Assembly (NCBI GenBank): GCA_937967375.1
Contig: CALCJF010000011.1
Location: forward strand, 1-64,000
DNA length: 64,000 nucleotides
Source: an uncultured Leucobacter sp.
GTDB taxonomy: Bacteria > Actinomycetota > Actinomycetes > Actinomycetales > Microbacteriaceae
Reading direction: 5' to 3'
The translations under genes and the position numbers were made by a program. The notes under the pieces are model-generated. The model made no database searches. It worked only from the letters and a program-made list of their open reading frames with translations, and was not told the DNA's origin. The stretch's first letter is position 1. Each line of letters opens with the position of its first letter. Positions 44,583 through 52,952 of this stretch are shown here, piece after piece.

Positions 44583-44951
44583 ATGAACCCAACCGAACCC
44601 GGTCTCGACCCGACGAAAGTGCTGAACCAGCCGTCGCTGCGACGCTCGACCGGCACCATCTGGCTGGTGATGGGCGCGCTCTTTCTGCTGGCCAGCCTCT
44701 TCTCGTTTGGGGTCGTGATGGCTGGCGGCAGCGGAGCCTCCACGCCGCTCGCAATCACCGGCGGGGCCATCGCCATCGTGCTCTACGGCGCAATGGTGCT
44801 CGTGCGCCTCGTCGTCGGCGCGGGCGTGAAACGGTTGCGTTTGCTCGCTGCTTGTCTGCTCACCATGGCGGCGGTATCGCTCATCGGCGTCTGGATCTGC
44901 GCCTACATTGAAGCGGCCGCGGTGACCGCCACGCTCAGTGGCGCTTCCTGA
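44583..44951 (+). CDS. Hypothetical membrane protein
   Basis: A 122-residue protein with about three hydrophobic segments (GTIWLVMGALFLLASLFSFG, then LAITGGAIAIVLYGAMVLV and LLAACLLTMAAVSLIGVWI). AGGAGGTGA directly upstream supports ATG 44583. No family recognised. Confidence 0.7.
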   Translation: MNPTEPGLDPTKVLNQPSLRRSTGTIWLVMGALFLLASLFSFGVVMAGGSGASTPLAITGGAIAIVLYGAMVLVRLVVGAGVKRLRLLAACLLTMAAVSLIGVWICAYIEAAAVTATLSGAS

Positions 44952-45011
44952 CAAGGCGGCTCTCGCACCTCACAATGCAAAACCCGAAGAATCAACAGTA
45001 AGGAAGAAACG

Positions 45012-45266
45012 ATGACTACCAGCCAGGCCGAATTGAAGACTTGCGACACCTGCGGCAACGAGTACGACAAAACATTCACGGTGCACTGGGGCGACCAGGT
45101 CGGCACCTTCGACAGCTTCGAGTGTGCCGCGCACCTGATGGCGCCCGCGTGCCACCACTGCGGCTGCCGCATTCTCGGCCACGGTGTCGAGACCGACGGT
45201 GCCATCTTCTGCTGCGCGAGTTGCGCGCGCCATGTCGGCGAGCACGAACTGGTCGACCGGGCTTAG
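45012..45266 (+). CDS. Cys-rich small zinc-ribbon-like protein
   Basis: An 84-residue protein with paired cysteines: CDTCGNEYDK, then SFECAAH, CHHCGCRILGHG and FCCASCARHVG. The pattern suggests one or two zinc sites. Similar short actinobacterial proteins are often annotated as prokaryotic metallothionein, a name not proven here. AAGGAAG precedes ATG 45012. No membrane or DNA-binding motif. Confidence 0.72.
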   Translation: MTTSQAELKTCDTCGNEYDKTFTVHWGDQVGTFDSFECAAHLMAPACHHCGCRILGHGVETDGAIFCCASCARHVGEHELVDRA

Positions 45267-45333
45267 CGCTTGTCCTCGGCACGAGGATCATCGCACCCGT
45301 GACCAACTCGCCGATCTTGCATAGGCTGGCTGC

Positions 45334-45846
45334 ATGAGTGAAGACATCGATGCCTACCTCAGCGACCTGCCAGGCGAGGCCGTGAACCGCCTGCAGCAGA
45401 TGCGATCTATGGTGCGCGAGCAGTGCCCGGACGCGGTCGAGGGCATCAACTATGGACTCATCGGCTACAAGCTGCACGGGCACCCGCTTGTCTACTTCGG
45501 CGGGTTCAAGAACCACGTGGGTCTCTACGCGACTCCAAACGGGCACGAGGCCTTCGCAGATGAGTTCGCGCGCTACAAGCAGGGCAAGGGATCGGTGCAG
45601 TTTCCGCTCACAGAATCACTGCCTGTCGAGCTCATCGAGCGGGTCATCGCCTACCGGGTACAGACCGTGGGCGAAGAGCTGCCCAAGATCGGCGGGCCCG
45701 CGACGAGGGCGCTCGCAGGCATTGGCGTGACGGCGATGAGCCAGCTGACGGGGCACACCGAACGGGAGCTACTCGAACTGCACGGCCTCGGCCCGAAGGC
45801 TATTCGCCTGCTTCGCGAGGCTGGGGCGCAATTTCGGGCAGAGTGA
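45334..45846 (+). CDS. DUF1801 protein with helix-hairpin-helix tail
   Basis: A 170-residue protein. The first about 110 residues are a DUF1801/iron-chaperone-like domain (INYGLIGYKLHGHPLVYFGG, HVGLYATPNGHEAF). The last about 50 (RALAGIGVTAMSQLTGHTER, LLELHGLGPKAIRLL) form a helix-hairpin-helix-like DNA-binding segment. TAGGCT at 45322-45327 lies 6 nt before ATG 45334 (leaderless). Its 3' end overlaps the convergent membrane protein gene by 47 bp. Confidence 0.8.
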   Translation: MSEDIDAYLSDLPGEAVNRLQQMRSMVREQCPDAVEGINYGLIGYKLHGHPLVYFGGFKNHVGLYATPNGHEAFADEFARYKQGKGSVQFPLTESLPVELIERVIAYRVQTVGEELPKIGGPATRALAGIGVTAMSQLTGHTERELLELHGLGPKAIRLLREAGAQFRAE

Positions 45847-46435
45847 CCTGCGGCTCGCGTTCGGCGCGCTGTGCGTGCCGCAGCTGCGTGGTTGAGAGCA
45901 GCACGATCCTGATGCCGACGAGCACGCTACGCAGGCCGAGCACGATCGTAAGCGCAATCTCGCCGAGCGCGGGCAGAAACGCGCACGCCAGCGCAAGCGT
46001 CACGTCGAGCAGCCCGAAGACGAGTTCGGCCCGCGGCCGCTCGGAGTCGCGCCGCACGACCGCCGCGATCCTCGCAGCCCCGCTCGAGAGATAGATGAGC
46101 GCTGCGAGCGAGATGAGGCCCTCGTGCGAAACGACCCCCGAGAGCACCACCAGACCACCCGCGAGTGCAAGGCAGCCGGTGGCGACGCGCAGCCAGCCCC
46201 GGCCGCGCCGCTCGCTTCTGAGGCCCGAGACCAGATCGTCGACTCCCGAGAGCGCAAAACCGAGGCCGACCATGAAGCGCAACCGCAGCTCGACGTCGCC
46301 CTGCGGTGCCAGCAACACGAGGCCCGCGCCGAGCGAGACGAAACCAAGAACGGTGACAAGCCACCACGGCAGCTTGCGAACCACCGTGGCGAGGCGGTCC
46401 TGCAGCGCCCAGGCTCTATCGTGCAGTGAGGTCAT
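45800..46435 (-). CDS. HdeD/DUF308-like membrane protein
   Basis: A 211-residue membrane protein with about six hydrophobic segments in pairs (LPWWLVTVLGFVSLGAGLVL, VATGCLALAGGLVVLSGVV, LVFGLLDVTLALACAFLPAL), an arrangement like the HdeD/DUF308 family. The C-terminus is polar. Function unknown; some relatives act in acid stress. Convergent overlap of 47 bp with the DUF1801 gene. Confidence 0.7.
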   Translation of the reverse strand: MTSLHDRAWALQDRLATVVRKLPWWLVTVLGFVSLGAGLVLLAPQGDVELRLRFMVGLGFALSGVDDLVSGLRSERRGRGWLRVATGCLALAGGLVVLSGVVSHEGLISLAALIYLSSGAARIAAVVRRDSERPRAELVFGLLDVTLALACAFLPALGEIALTIVLGLRSVLVGIRIVLLSTTQLRHAQRAEREPQVTLPEIAPQPREAGE

Positions 46436-46505
46436 GCGTCAATTCTTGCGCATGCGAGGGGTAAGGTCGCAGCAGCCGATCCGAGTCAGACCGAGACGTG
46501 GCCAG

Positions 46506-46958
46506 CTACTCCATGAGCGTCGCGGCGACCGTCGAGCCCAGCTCGGCCGCCTGCTGCACGTACTGATCGTCGACCTCGCCGGTGAAGATCAGGGGCTCGG
46601 TGACGAGCGACCAGCCATAGCCGGTCGTGATCGACTTCATTGCGATTTCAGCGCCGGTCGTGTCGTAGCCCCCATGAATCCAATACGAGAAGGGCCGCTT
46701 CTTCGTCGCCTCATGCGTGGCGTTGAACGTCGTGTCGAAGAAGTGCTTGAGCGCGCCAGAGATGTAGCCGAAGTTCGCGGTCGTGCCGAGAATATAGCCA
46801 TCTGCGCCGAGCACGTCGTCGACCGTCGCCTCGAGGGCCGCGCGCTCGATGACCTCGACGCCCTCGATCTCGTCGAGCCGCGCGCCAGCCAGCACTGCGT
46901 CCGCAATGCCGCGGGTGGGCAGCGTCGGGGAGTGGTGCACAACGAGCAACCTGGCCAT
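46506..46958 (-). CDS. Flavodoxin-fold NAD(P)H oxidoreductase
   Basis: A 150-residue flavodoxin-like protein of the NADPH-dependent FMN reductase group: LLVVHHSPTLPTRG (phosphate-binding loop) and LGTTANFGYISGALKHFFD. ATG 46958 is chosen because TACACT at 46965-46970 lies 6 nt upstream (leaderless). It is divergent from a short-chain dehydrogenase gene, 59 bp away. Likely reduces quinones or flavins. Confidence 0.8.
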   Translation of the reverse strand: MARLLVVHHSPTLPTRGIADAVLAGARLDEIEGVEVIERAALEATVDDVLGADGYILGTTANFGYISGALKHFFDTTFNATHEATKKRPFSYWIHGGYDTTGAEIAMKSITTGYGWSLVTEPLIFTGEVDDQYVQQAAELGSTVAATLME

Positions 46959-47017
46959 GCCGCCAGTGTACGCCCGGCGCGCGCCATGCACCGATGAGGC
47001 ATGGCTAGGCTGGTCGC

Positions 47018-47884
47018 ATGAGCGAGATTCGGGCAGCAATCGTCACCGGTGCATCGAGAGGGATCGGTAGGGCGCTTGCCCTCTCGCTCGCCGCCGCAGG
47101 CTCACCCGTTGGTCTGATCGCGCGCGACGAGGCCAAGTTGCAGGCCGTCGCGGCAGAGGTCATCGCGGACGGAGGCCATGCGATCTTCCGCGCAGTTGAC
47201 GTTACCGATGCCGAGGCGACGATGGCGGCCGCATCGGCTCTCGCAGACGAGCTCAGCGTGCTCGGCGCGCCCGTCGGATTGCTCGTGAACGCCGCGGGGC
47301 GCATCGACCGCGAGGTCGCGCTCTGGGAGGCCGAACCTGCCGAGTGGCGCGCGATCATCGAGACAAACCTCGTCGGCTCGTTCAACGTGTCGCGCGCGGT
47401 AATTCCGCACATGCTCGACGCGGTGAACGCCGCGAACGCACAGTACTGCCGCGTCGTCGAGCTCGCCTCGGGTGCTGGTGCCAAAGACTGGGCGAAGGCC
47501 TCGGCCTATACCTCAAGCAAGGCCGGGGTGATTCGCATCGCCGGGCACCTGCACGAGGCCGGCTACGCCCTAGGTCTGCGCGCCTTCGCCGTCGCGCCCG
47601 GCACGGTGCGCACTGACATGACCGGGTCGATGGAGCTGCACCAGGGGCGCAAAGAGTTCACACCGGTCGAGCTGACCACAGACCTCGTGCTTGCGATTCA
47701 CCGCGGCGAGCTCGACTCGTGGTCTGGCAAGTACCTGCGAGTCACCCACGACAGCCCCGAATCGCTCGCGAGCTACGAGCACGAGCACGGCGCCCCGGCA
47801 GAGAGCGTGCGCCGACTCGCGATCACGCCGTGGGGCGACGGCGATCCGCAATCTGCCGAAGCCATGGTGCCAAAGCGAGGCTGA
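47018..47884 (+). CDS. Short-chain dehydrogenase/reductase
   Basis: A 288-residue SDR oxidoreductase with the cofactor motif VTGASRGIGRALAL, the NAAG motif (LVNAAGRIDR) and the catalytic YTSSK (in SAYTSSKAGVIRIAG). TAGGCT at 47006-47011 lies 6 nt before ATG 47018 (leaderless). Substrate unknown. Confidence 0.87.
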   Translation: MSEIRAAIVTGASRGIGRALALSLAAAGSPVGLIARDEAKLQAVAAEVIADGGHAIFRAVDVTDAEATMAAASALADELSVLGAPVGLLVNAAGRIDREVALWEAEPAEWRAIIETNLVGSFNVSRAVIPHMLDAVNAANAQYCRVVELASGAGAKDWAKASAYTSSKAGVIRIAGHLHEAGYALGLRAFAVAPGTVRTDMTGSMELHQGRKEFTPVELTTDLVLAIHRGELDSWSGKYLRVTHDSPESLASYEHEHGAPAESVRRLAITPWGDGDPQSAEAMVPKRG

Positions 47885-47974
47885 GCCTCGCAACCCCTTG
47901 GCAACCCCAGCCGCGAGTGTCAAGCTGAAATGACACCAGCGCGCCGCTCGGCGCAGAAGCGAAGGGAGCCGCTC

Positions 47975-48547
47975 ATGGCTGAGAATGCAACAGGCGAACT
48001 GCAGGTCGGCATCATCGTGGGGTCGATCCGCGAGGGCCGCAAAGGCAGCAAGGTCGGCAGGTGGGTCGCCGACATCGCAGCAGACAGAGACGACGCGCAA
48101 TACGTACTGCTCGAACTCGCCGATTACGAACTGCCGTTGCTCACCGACGCCACGGTGCCAGGCGGAGCGAACCGGCAATACGACTCCGAGGCCCGCACGC
48201 GCTGGGGCCGAGACATTGACCTCTGCGACGCCTTCGTATTCGTAACCGCCGAATACAACCACGGCGTTCCCGGGGCGTTCAAGAACGCCTATGACTCGAT
48301 TGGGCCCGAGTGGGCGAACAAGGCGGTCGGCTTTGTGTCGTACGGTTCGGTGAGCGGGGCGCGAGCTGTCGAGCAGTGGCGCCAGATCGTCGCGACATTC
48401 GGCATGGTCGACGTCGCGCCCCAGGTCGCGATGTCGACATTTACCGAGTTCGACAAGAACGGCGGTTTCGCTCCCAACGAGCGTCACGTCAAAGAGCTTG
48501 GGGCGGTGCTCGACGCGGTGGTCTCGCGGGCGAGCAAGTTGGGGTGA
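47975..48547 (+). CDS. NADPH-dependent FMN reductase
   Basis: A 190-residue flavoprotein with VGIIVGSIREGRKGSKVGRW (FMN phosphate loop) and VTAEYNHGVPGAFKNAYD, the classic NADPH-dependent FMN/azo reductase motif. AAGGGAG at 47967-47973 supports ATG 47975 over an in-frame ATG at 47930. It follows the SDR gene by 90 bp in the same direction, so the two may share redox metabolism. Confidence 0.87.
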   Translation: MAENATGELQVGIIVGSIREGRKGSKVGRWVADIAADRDDAQYVLLELADYELPLLTDATVPGGANRQYDSEARTRWGRDIDLCDAFVFVTAEYNHGVPGAFKNAYDSIGPEWANKAVGFVSYGSVSGARAVEQWRQIVATFGMVDVAPQVAMSTFTEFDKNGGFAPNERHVKELGAVLDAVVSRASKLG

Positions 48548-48598
48548 CGTTCGGCCTGCCGTTTCGTTCGAGTGCCAGGACACTGCCAGAATGAACGC

Positions 48599-49096
48599 AT
48601 GCACACTCACCCCCCGACTTCGGCGCGCATCACCGGCATAGCGCTCATCGTGCTGCCGCTCGTCGCGCTGCTGCTGAAGACCTTCTCGTTCGGGTGGATG
48701 ATGGTGTTCATCATCTTTGGCCCGATCTTCGTCATGGCGATCGGCTACGTGCTGCAGGTCATCATTGCGGCGCAGGGCTTTCTCTCAAAGAAAGGCCTGT
48801 TCGATGCCGCGCGGTCGAGGCGTGCGACGATCGCAGCCTGGGTGAGCCTCGCGGGCGCGCTTGTGCTCGGCATCACGATGCCAGACGGCGGCGACACCGG
48901 GTGGGGGTCTACCCTGCAGGTCTGGCTCGGGGTCTACGGCGAGAACGGCGAGGCGGTGCACGCGGCAACCGACGGCCTCACGACCGTGCTCGCATACATA
49001 GCGGCAATCGCATGGGTTGTCGGCTGGATCTGGCTCATGGTCGAGTGGATCGGTGCGTTTGCGGTTCGCCGCAGGCAGCAACTCGGCATGGCGTAG
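48599..49096 (+). CDS. Hypothetical membrane protein
   Basis: A 165-residue membrane protein with about four hydrophobic segments (ITGIALIVLPLVALLLKTFS, GWMMVFIIFGPIFVMAIGYV, AAWVSLAGALVLGITM, VLAYIAAIAWVVGWIWLMV). CAGAAT at 48587-48592 lies 6 nt before ATG 48599, so a leaderless transcript is likely. No family recognised. Confidence 0.7.
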   Translation: MHTHPPTSARITGIALIVLPLVALLLKTFSFGWMMVFIIFGPIFVMAIGYVLQVIIAAQGFLSKKGLFDAARSRRATIAAWVSLAGALVLGITMPDGGDTGWGSTLQVWLGVYGENGEAVHAATDGLTTVLAYIAAIAWVVGWIWLMVEWIGAFAVRRRQQLGMA

Positions 49097-49224
49097 CCGT
49101 GATCCAACGTTACAAATAAGTACCGTCTGCAACGTGCGGGCGCTACTGTTAACACATATGCCACGGGCAAACGCCGGTCAGGACGACACAGTTGTCGCTG
49201 CGGCGAGAGGGCGAAGGGATCCGC

Positions 49225-49590
49225 ATGGACGAGCAGCTGGGCGAGCGTAAGGCGCGGCTCGCGTTGGTCGTGGAAGACAGCCAAGACCAGCTCATGCTGT
49301 TGCAACGCATGCTCGAGCGCGAGGGGTTTTCGGTGTTTGCGGCGATTAGCGCCGAAGCCGCGATCGCCGCGTTCGACACCATCTCGCCCAGCGTAGCGAT
49401 CGTCGATCTGCTGCTACCCGGTGTCTCAGGTGCCGAATGCGCCCGGCTTGTGCGGGGCAGGTTTCCCGATTGCGCGATTGTCATCAGCTCGGTGCTCGAC
49501 GCCGAGGGCTACCCCGAGTCAGATGCAGCGCTGCCAAAACCTGTAACCGGCGCGTCGCTGCACGCTGCGATCGAGCGGGTCGCGGCGTGA
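49225..49590 (+). CDS. Single-domain response regulator
   Basis: A 121-residue receiver domain without output domain: acidic pair in LALVVEDSQDQ, phospho-acceptor Asp61 in AIVDLLLPGVSG and Lys105 in LPKPVTG. GAAGGGAT precedes ATG 49225. The stop overlaps the kinase start (GTGA), so it is probably phosphorylated by, or exchanges phosphate with, that kinase and signals through protein contacts rather than DNA. Confidence 0.88.
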   Translation: MDEQLGERKARLALVVEDSQDQLMLLQRMLEREGFSVFAAISAEAAIAAFDTISPSVAIVDLLLPGVSGAECARLVRGRFPDCAIVISSVLDAEGYPESDAALPKPVTGASLHAAIERVAA

Positions 49591-51332
49591 CCGATGAGTC
49601 GAGGCTGCAACGCCTCTTCGGGAGGCCTAGCCCTCTACTGAAGCAGATGCCGTCGCTTGCGGCGATGTTGATCGCTTGGGGGCTCACACTTTCGGTCTCT
49701 GAGATGCAGATCAGCAGCCACTGGCTGGTGAGCATGGGAGTGCTGCTGGTCTTCTTCGCAACGCTCTACGCCGCATGGCTGAGTTCGCGAGGCCGCTACG
49801 AGGGCTTCATCGTGATGCTCATTCCGATGGCAGATATTATCGCGTTCGGTCTGTTCCGAACCGGAACTGGCGGTACCTCATCGCTCTTCGGATCGCTGCT
49901 GCTGATTCCCGTCGTGTGGCTCGCGGCGGCACCAGGCATTCGCTACGTCGTCTTCGTCGCGGTGCTCTCGTCGTTCAACTACTCGATCCAGTTCTTCACC
50001 GACCCGCCGACGAGTTCAGTCGAATGGGTGCGCGCCATCGTTGCGCCGCTCGTGTTCGCGGTGGTCGCCGCAGTGATCAACGAGCTCTCGCGTCAGCAGC
50101 GCCGCCGCACTGAACAAGCCGAACAGTTGCTCGATGAGCGCACACAAGCGATCAAGCAGAACGAGCAGATGATCCAGCGACTCAACGAGAGTCGCAAAGA
50201 ATATCGAGCACTGCTCGAATCGTTCGAAAGCCTGTGGTCGTCGATTACGGCGCAGGCGATCTTCGCGACCGACACCGCAGGCAAGGTGCAGGCGTGGACA
50301 CCGGGAGCCGAGAATCTCTTCGGCCTTACCGTGCAACAGGCGCTCGATACTGTCACGATCGAGCGCTTCTTTCCCCAGTCTGTGCTCGAGACGCTCGCAA
50401 GCGATCGCCCCGCCGATTGCGAACTGGCTGGGTCGGAGTCGCTGCCCGAAGGTATTCGTGCGCTGTTTGCGGCGACCGACGCGACGTCGACCTTCGAAAC
50501 GAATCTCGAGGTAAACACCGCAACTGGAGTGACTGTGCCGGCACGAGTCACCGTGACACAGCGTCGTGATGGCGACGGCAAACACCTCGGCTACCTGCTC
50601 GTCATCACCGACGAGACCCGTGCGGCCGAGGTCGCCCGCATGAAAGACGAATTCGTCGGCATGGTGTCGCACGAACTGCGCACGCCGTTGAGCTCGATTC
50701 TCGGTTTTCTCGACCTGCTGCAGAACGACCCTGAGCAGCCGCTCAGCGAAGACCAACAGGAGTTCGTCGACGTCATCGAGCGCAACGCGAACCGTCTGCT
50801 CGCACTTGTCGGCGACCTGCTCTTCACCGCGCAGGTCGAGGCGGGCTCGTTTCCGCTTGCTCTGCGCGAGTTCGATCTCAACGAGAGTGTCGCCGCCGCC
50901 GTGCGTTCGGCGCAACCGAACGCAGTTCGTGGCGAAGTCGAGGTTATCGAAAAGCTGGGGGACGAGCCGCTCATCGTGACCGCCGACCCGGTGCGCATAG
51001 GTCAGGCGGTCGACAACCTGCTTTCGAACGCCATCAAGTTCACGCCGAGCGGCGGCAAAGTGACCGTCGGAGCGAGGCCGCTCGACGGGGCCGTGGAAAT
51101 CTGGGTGCGCGATACTGGCCTCGGCATCCCAAAAGCCGAGCAAGACAAGCTCTTCACGCGATTCTTTCGCGCCTCTACTGCAACGAGAAACGCAGTGCCA
51201 GGCATCGGTCTCGGGCTCACCATTATTCGCGCGATCGTGCTCGCGCACGGCGGCACGATGTCGGTGACGAGCGGTGAGGGCGAGGGCACCGAGTTTCGGG
51301 TCACGGTGCCACTGGTGGCCGTCGCGCGCTGA
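49587..51332 (+). CDS. Membrane PAS sensor histidine kinase
   Basis: A 581-residue kinase. About six membrane segments span residues 20-155. A coiled coil follows (about 160-205, RRRTEQAEQLLDERTQAIKQ), then a PAS domain (about 215-345), a HisKA domain with phospho-acceptor His362 in MVSHELRTPLSSIL, and a HATPase domain (DNLLSNAIKFTPSG, DTGLGIP, GIGLGL). No periplasmic sensor domain is evident, so the signal is probably membrane-derived or cytoplasmic through the PAS domain. The only adjacent partner is the receiver protein. Confidence 0.92.
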   Translation: MTDESRLQRLFGRPSPLLKQMPSLAAMLIAWGLTLSVSEMQISSHWLVSMGVLLVFFATLYAAWLSSRGRYEGFIVMLIPMADIIAFGLFRTGTGGTSSLFGSLLLIPVVWLAAAPGIRYVVFVAVLSSFNYSIQFFTDPPTSSVEWVRAIVAPLVFAVVAAVINELSRQQRRRTEQAEQLLDERTQAIKQNEQMIQRLNESRKEYRALLESFESLWSSITAQAIFATDTAGKVQAWTPGAENLFGLTVQQALDTVTIERFFPQSVLETLASDRPADCELAGSESLPEGIRALFAATDATSTFETNLEVNTATGVTVPARVTVTQRRDGDGKHLGYLLVITDETRAAEVARMKDEFVGMVSHELRTPLSSILGFLDLLQNDPEQPLSEDQQEFVDVIERNANRLLALVGDLLFTAQVEAGSFPLALREFDLNESVAAAVRSAQPNAVRGEVEVIEKLGDEPLIVTADPVRIGQAVDNLLSNAIKFTPSGGKVTVGARPLDGAVEIWVRDTGLGIPKAEQDKLFTRFFRASTATRNAVPGIGLGLTIIRAIVLAHGGTMSVTSGEGEGTEFRVTVPLVAVAR

Positions 51333-51367
51333 CGCCAGCAACGTGAGTACGCCCGCCGAGAAACTAG

Positions 51368-51395
51368 TTGCCTTTGGCAATCAACTGCGTAGACT
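51368..51395 (+). promoter_or_regulatory. MarR promoter with operator palindrome
   Basis: TTGCCT (51368-51373) and TAGACT (51390-51395) form a -35/-10 pair with a 16-bp spacer; TAGACT is 6 nt before the MarR ATG. TTGCC-TTT-GGCAA at 51368-51380 is a perfect palindrome covering the -35, as expected for an autoregulated MarR repressor. AGTTG/CAACT flanks extend the symmetry. Confidence 0.65.
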
Positions 51396-51401
51396 GGGGG
51401 C

Positions 51402-51917
51402 ATGACCGAACGTCACGCCGATGGTCACACCCCGGCAGAGGTGCACGAGCCGCAGGCGGCAGACCTGCTTGATGCGCTCGTGTCGCTCGTTGCGAGCTGG
51501 TCGTCTCCGGTCGTGCAGGGCGAAATCGCGAAGCGAATGGGCCTCAGCATCAACGAAGCCGACGTGCGCACACTGCACACGATCGGGCGGTTCGGATCGT
51601 TGCGCCCTGCGCAGCTCGCAGCCGAGCTGTACCTGACGCGGCCCACCACCAGCAAGAGTCTCGCTCGCCTCGCGGGCGCCGGCTTGATCGAGCGTCGCAG
51701 CGCCACCGACGACGCCCGCGCAGCAGAGATCACCCTCACGCCCGACGGCCTCGCGGTCTACGAGCGCCTCGTTGCCGCCGGCATTGCCATGGTCGAGCAG
51801 GCGATCGCCGAGGTGCATCCGGGATCCAGCGAGGCCGCGTCTATTGCGCAGTTCGCCCGCGCGCTGCGACGCTACGCCAGCCCAGAGAACCAACCGCGGC
51901 CAGAAGCTCGCGGCTGA
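51402..51917 (+). CDS. MarR family transcriptional regulator
   Basis: A 171-residue winged helix-turn-helix repressor. The recognition region is RPAQLAAELYLTRPTTSKSL and the wing RRSATDDARAAEITLTPDG. Probably leaderless. It is followed 38 bp later by a short-chain dehydrogenase gene that it may control. Confidence 0.9.
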   Translation: MTERHADGHTPAEVHEPQAADLLDALVSLVASWSSPVVQGEIAKRMGLSINEADVRTLHTIGRFGSLRPAQLAAELYLTRPTTSKSLARLAGAGLIERRSATDDARAAEITLTPDGLAVYERLVAAGIAMVEQAIAEVHPGSSEAASIAQFARALRRYASPENQPRPEARG

Positions 51918-51955
51918 ACAAAAACACCACACTCAAGAAAGAAATGGAGCGAAAC

Positions 51956-52750
51956 ATGACTCGCACCTATGTGATCACCGGAGCCGCATCTGGCATCGGG
52001 GCTACCACCGCGCAGACCCTGCGCGAGCAGGGCCACACCGTGATCGGTGTCGACCTGAAAGACGTTGAGGTGACTGCCGATCTTTCGACGCACGAGGGGC
52101 GCATCGCCGCAGCCGAACAGGCTGCGAAGCTCGCGGGCGGCACGGTCGACGCCGTCATCGCGTGCGCGGGCATTGCCGCGCCCATCGCCAAGACGATCGC
52201 CATCAACTTCTTCGGCGTGACCGAGTTCTTGACCGCGATGCTGCCGGCTCTGCGCGCATCGAGCGCGCCTCGCGTCGCGGTCGTATCGTCGATGGCGTCA
52301 CTGCAAACGGTTTCGGCTGAGCTCGTTGACGCGGCTCTCGCAGGCGACGAGGATCGCGCGCTGCAGATCGCCGCTGGCCTTGAAGCGCAGGGGCCCGGGA
52401 TCGGCTACCTGATGTACCCGTCGTCGAAGCGCGCGCTCTCGCGCTGGGTGCGCCGCGAGTCGATCAGCGAGGCATGGGCAGGGAGCGGCATTCCGTTGAA
52501 TGCCGTCGGCCCGGGAACCGTGATCACGCCCATGACTGCCCCGCTGCTCGCCACACCCGAGGGTGCCGCGATGGTCGACCAGTCGGTGCCGATGCCGCTC
52601 AACTACCACCAGTCGCCCCAGACGGTCGCCGACCTGCTGATCTGGCTTACTAGCCCGCAGAACTCGCACCTCGCAGGCCAGACCATCTACTGCGATGGCG
52701 GCGCCGACGCCACGTTGCGCGGTGACGACGTCTGGTCGTGGAACGACTAG
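51956..52750 (+). CDS. Short-chain dehydrogenase/reductase
   Basis: A 264-residue SDR oxidoreductase with VITGAASGIGATTAQTL, an unusual VIACAGIAAP in place of NNAG, catalytic YPSSKRALSRW and the NAVGPGTVITPMT loop. GGAGC lies about 6 nt before ATG 51956. It lacks much of one helix between strand 2 and the VIACAG region. Probably in an operon with marR. Substrate unknown, though 3-alpha-hydroxysteroid dehydrogenase-like SDRs look similar. Confidence 0.85.
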   Translation: MTRTYVITGAASGIGATTAQTLREQGHTVIGVDLKDVEVTADLSTHEGRIAAAEQAAKLAGGTVDAVIACAGIAAPIAKTIAINFFGVTEFLTAMLPALRASSAPRVAVVSSMASLQTVSAELVDAALAGDEDRALQIAAGLEAQGPGIGYLMYPSSKRALSRWVRRESISEAWAGSGIPLNAVGPGTVITPMTAPLLATPEGAAMVDQSVPMPLNYHQSPQTVADLLIWLTSPQNSHLAGQTIYCDGGADATLRGDDVWSWND

Positions 52751-52759
52751 ATTCCGCTA

Positions 52760-52801
52760 CGACACAGTGCGGCATCACTTGCTTGATGCCGCACTGTGTC
52801 G
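52760..52801 (+). terminator. 18-bp perfect terminator hairpin
   Basis: CGACACAGTGCGGCATCA at 52760-52777 pairs perfectly with 52784-52801 around the loop CTTGCT, then GTTTCG follows. It ends the MarR-SDR unit just upstream of the SoxR-box promoter. A partial copy of the arm (GTCGTACTGTGTCGCA) follows at 52808-52823. Confidence 0.75.
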
Positions 52802-52837
52802 TTTCGTGTCGTACTGTGTCGCACCGCATCGCCCGAT

Positions 52838-52868
52838 TTGTCCTCAAGTTCACTTGAGGTTGTAACGT
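52838..52868 (+). promoter_or_regulatory. SoxR-box promoter of the flavin reductase
   Basis: CCTCAAGTTCACTTGAGG at 52842-52859 is nearly identical to the consensus SoxR box. It lies between TTGTCC (52838-52843) and TAACGT (52863-52868), with a 19-bp spacer as in MerR-family promoters. The expected transcription start falls on or next to the ATG at 52875. Confidence 0.85.
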
Positions 52869-52874
52869 CGTAGT

Positions 52875-52952
52875 ATGCGTAATTCTGTGATCGGCGGCAC
52901 GCCGAACCCCGCTCCTTCGCTCCGTGGCTTGCGTTCGCGAGACGCCCGATGA
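52875..52952 (+). CDS. 25-codon leader ORF coupled to flavin reductase
   Basis: A short frame reading MRNSVIGGTPNPAPSLRGLR and ending SRDAR. Its ATG is 6 nt after the -10 box TAACGT, so it would be translated as a leaderless message. Its stop TGA overlaps the flavin reductase ATG in ATGA. No Shine-Dalgarno sequence is evident for the reductase, so translation of this leader may deliver ribosomes to the reductase start. Confidence 0.5.
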   Translation: MRNSVIGGTPNPAPSLRGLRSRDAR

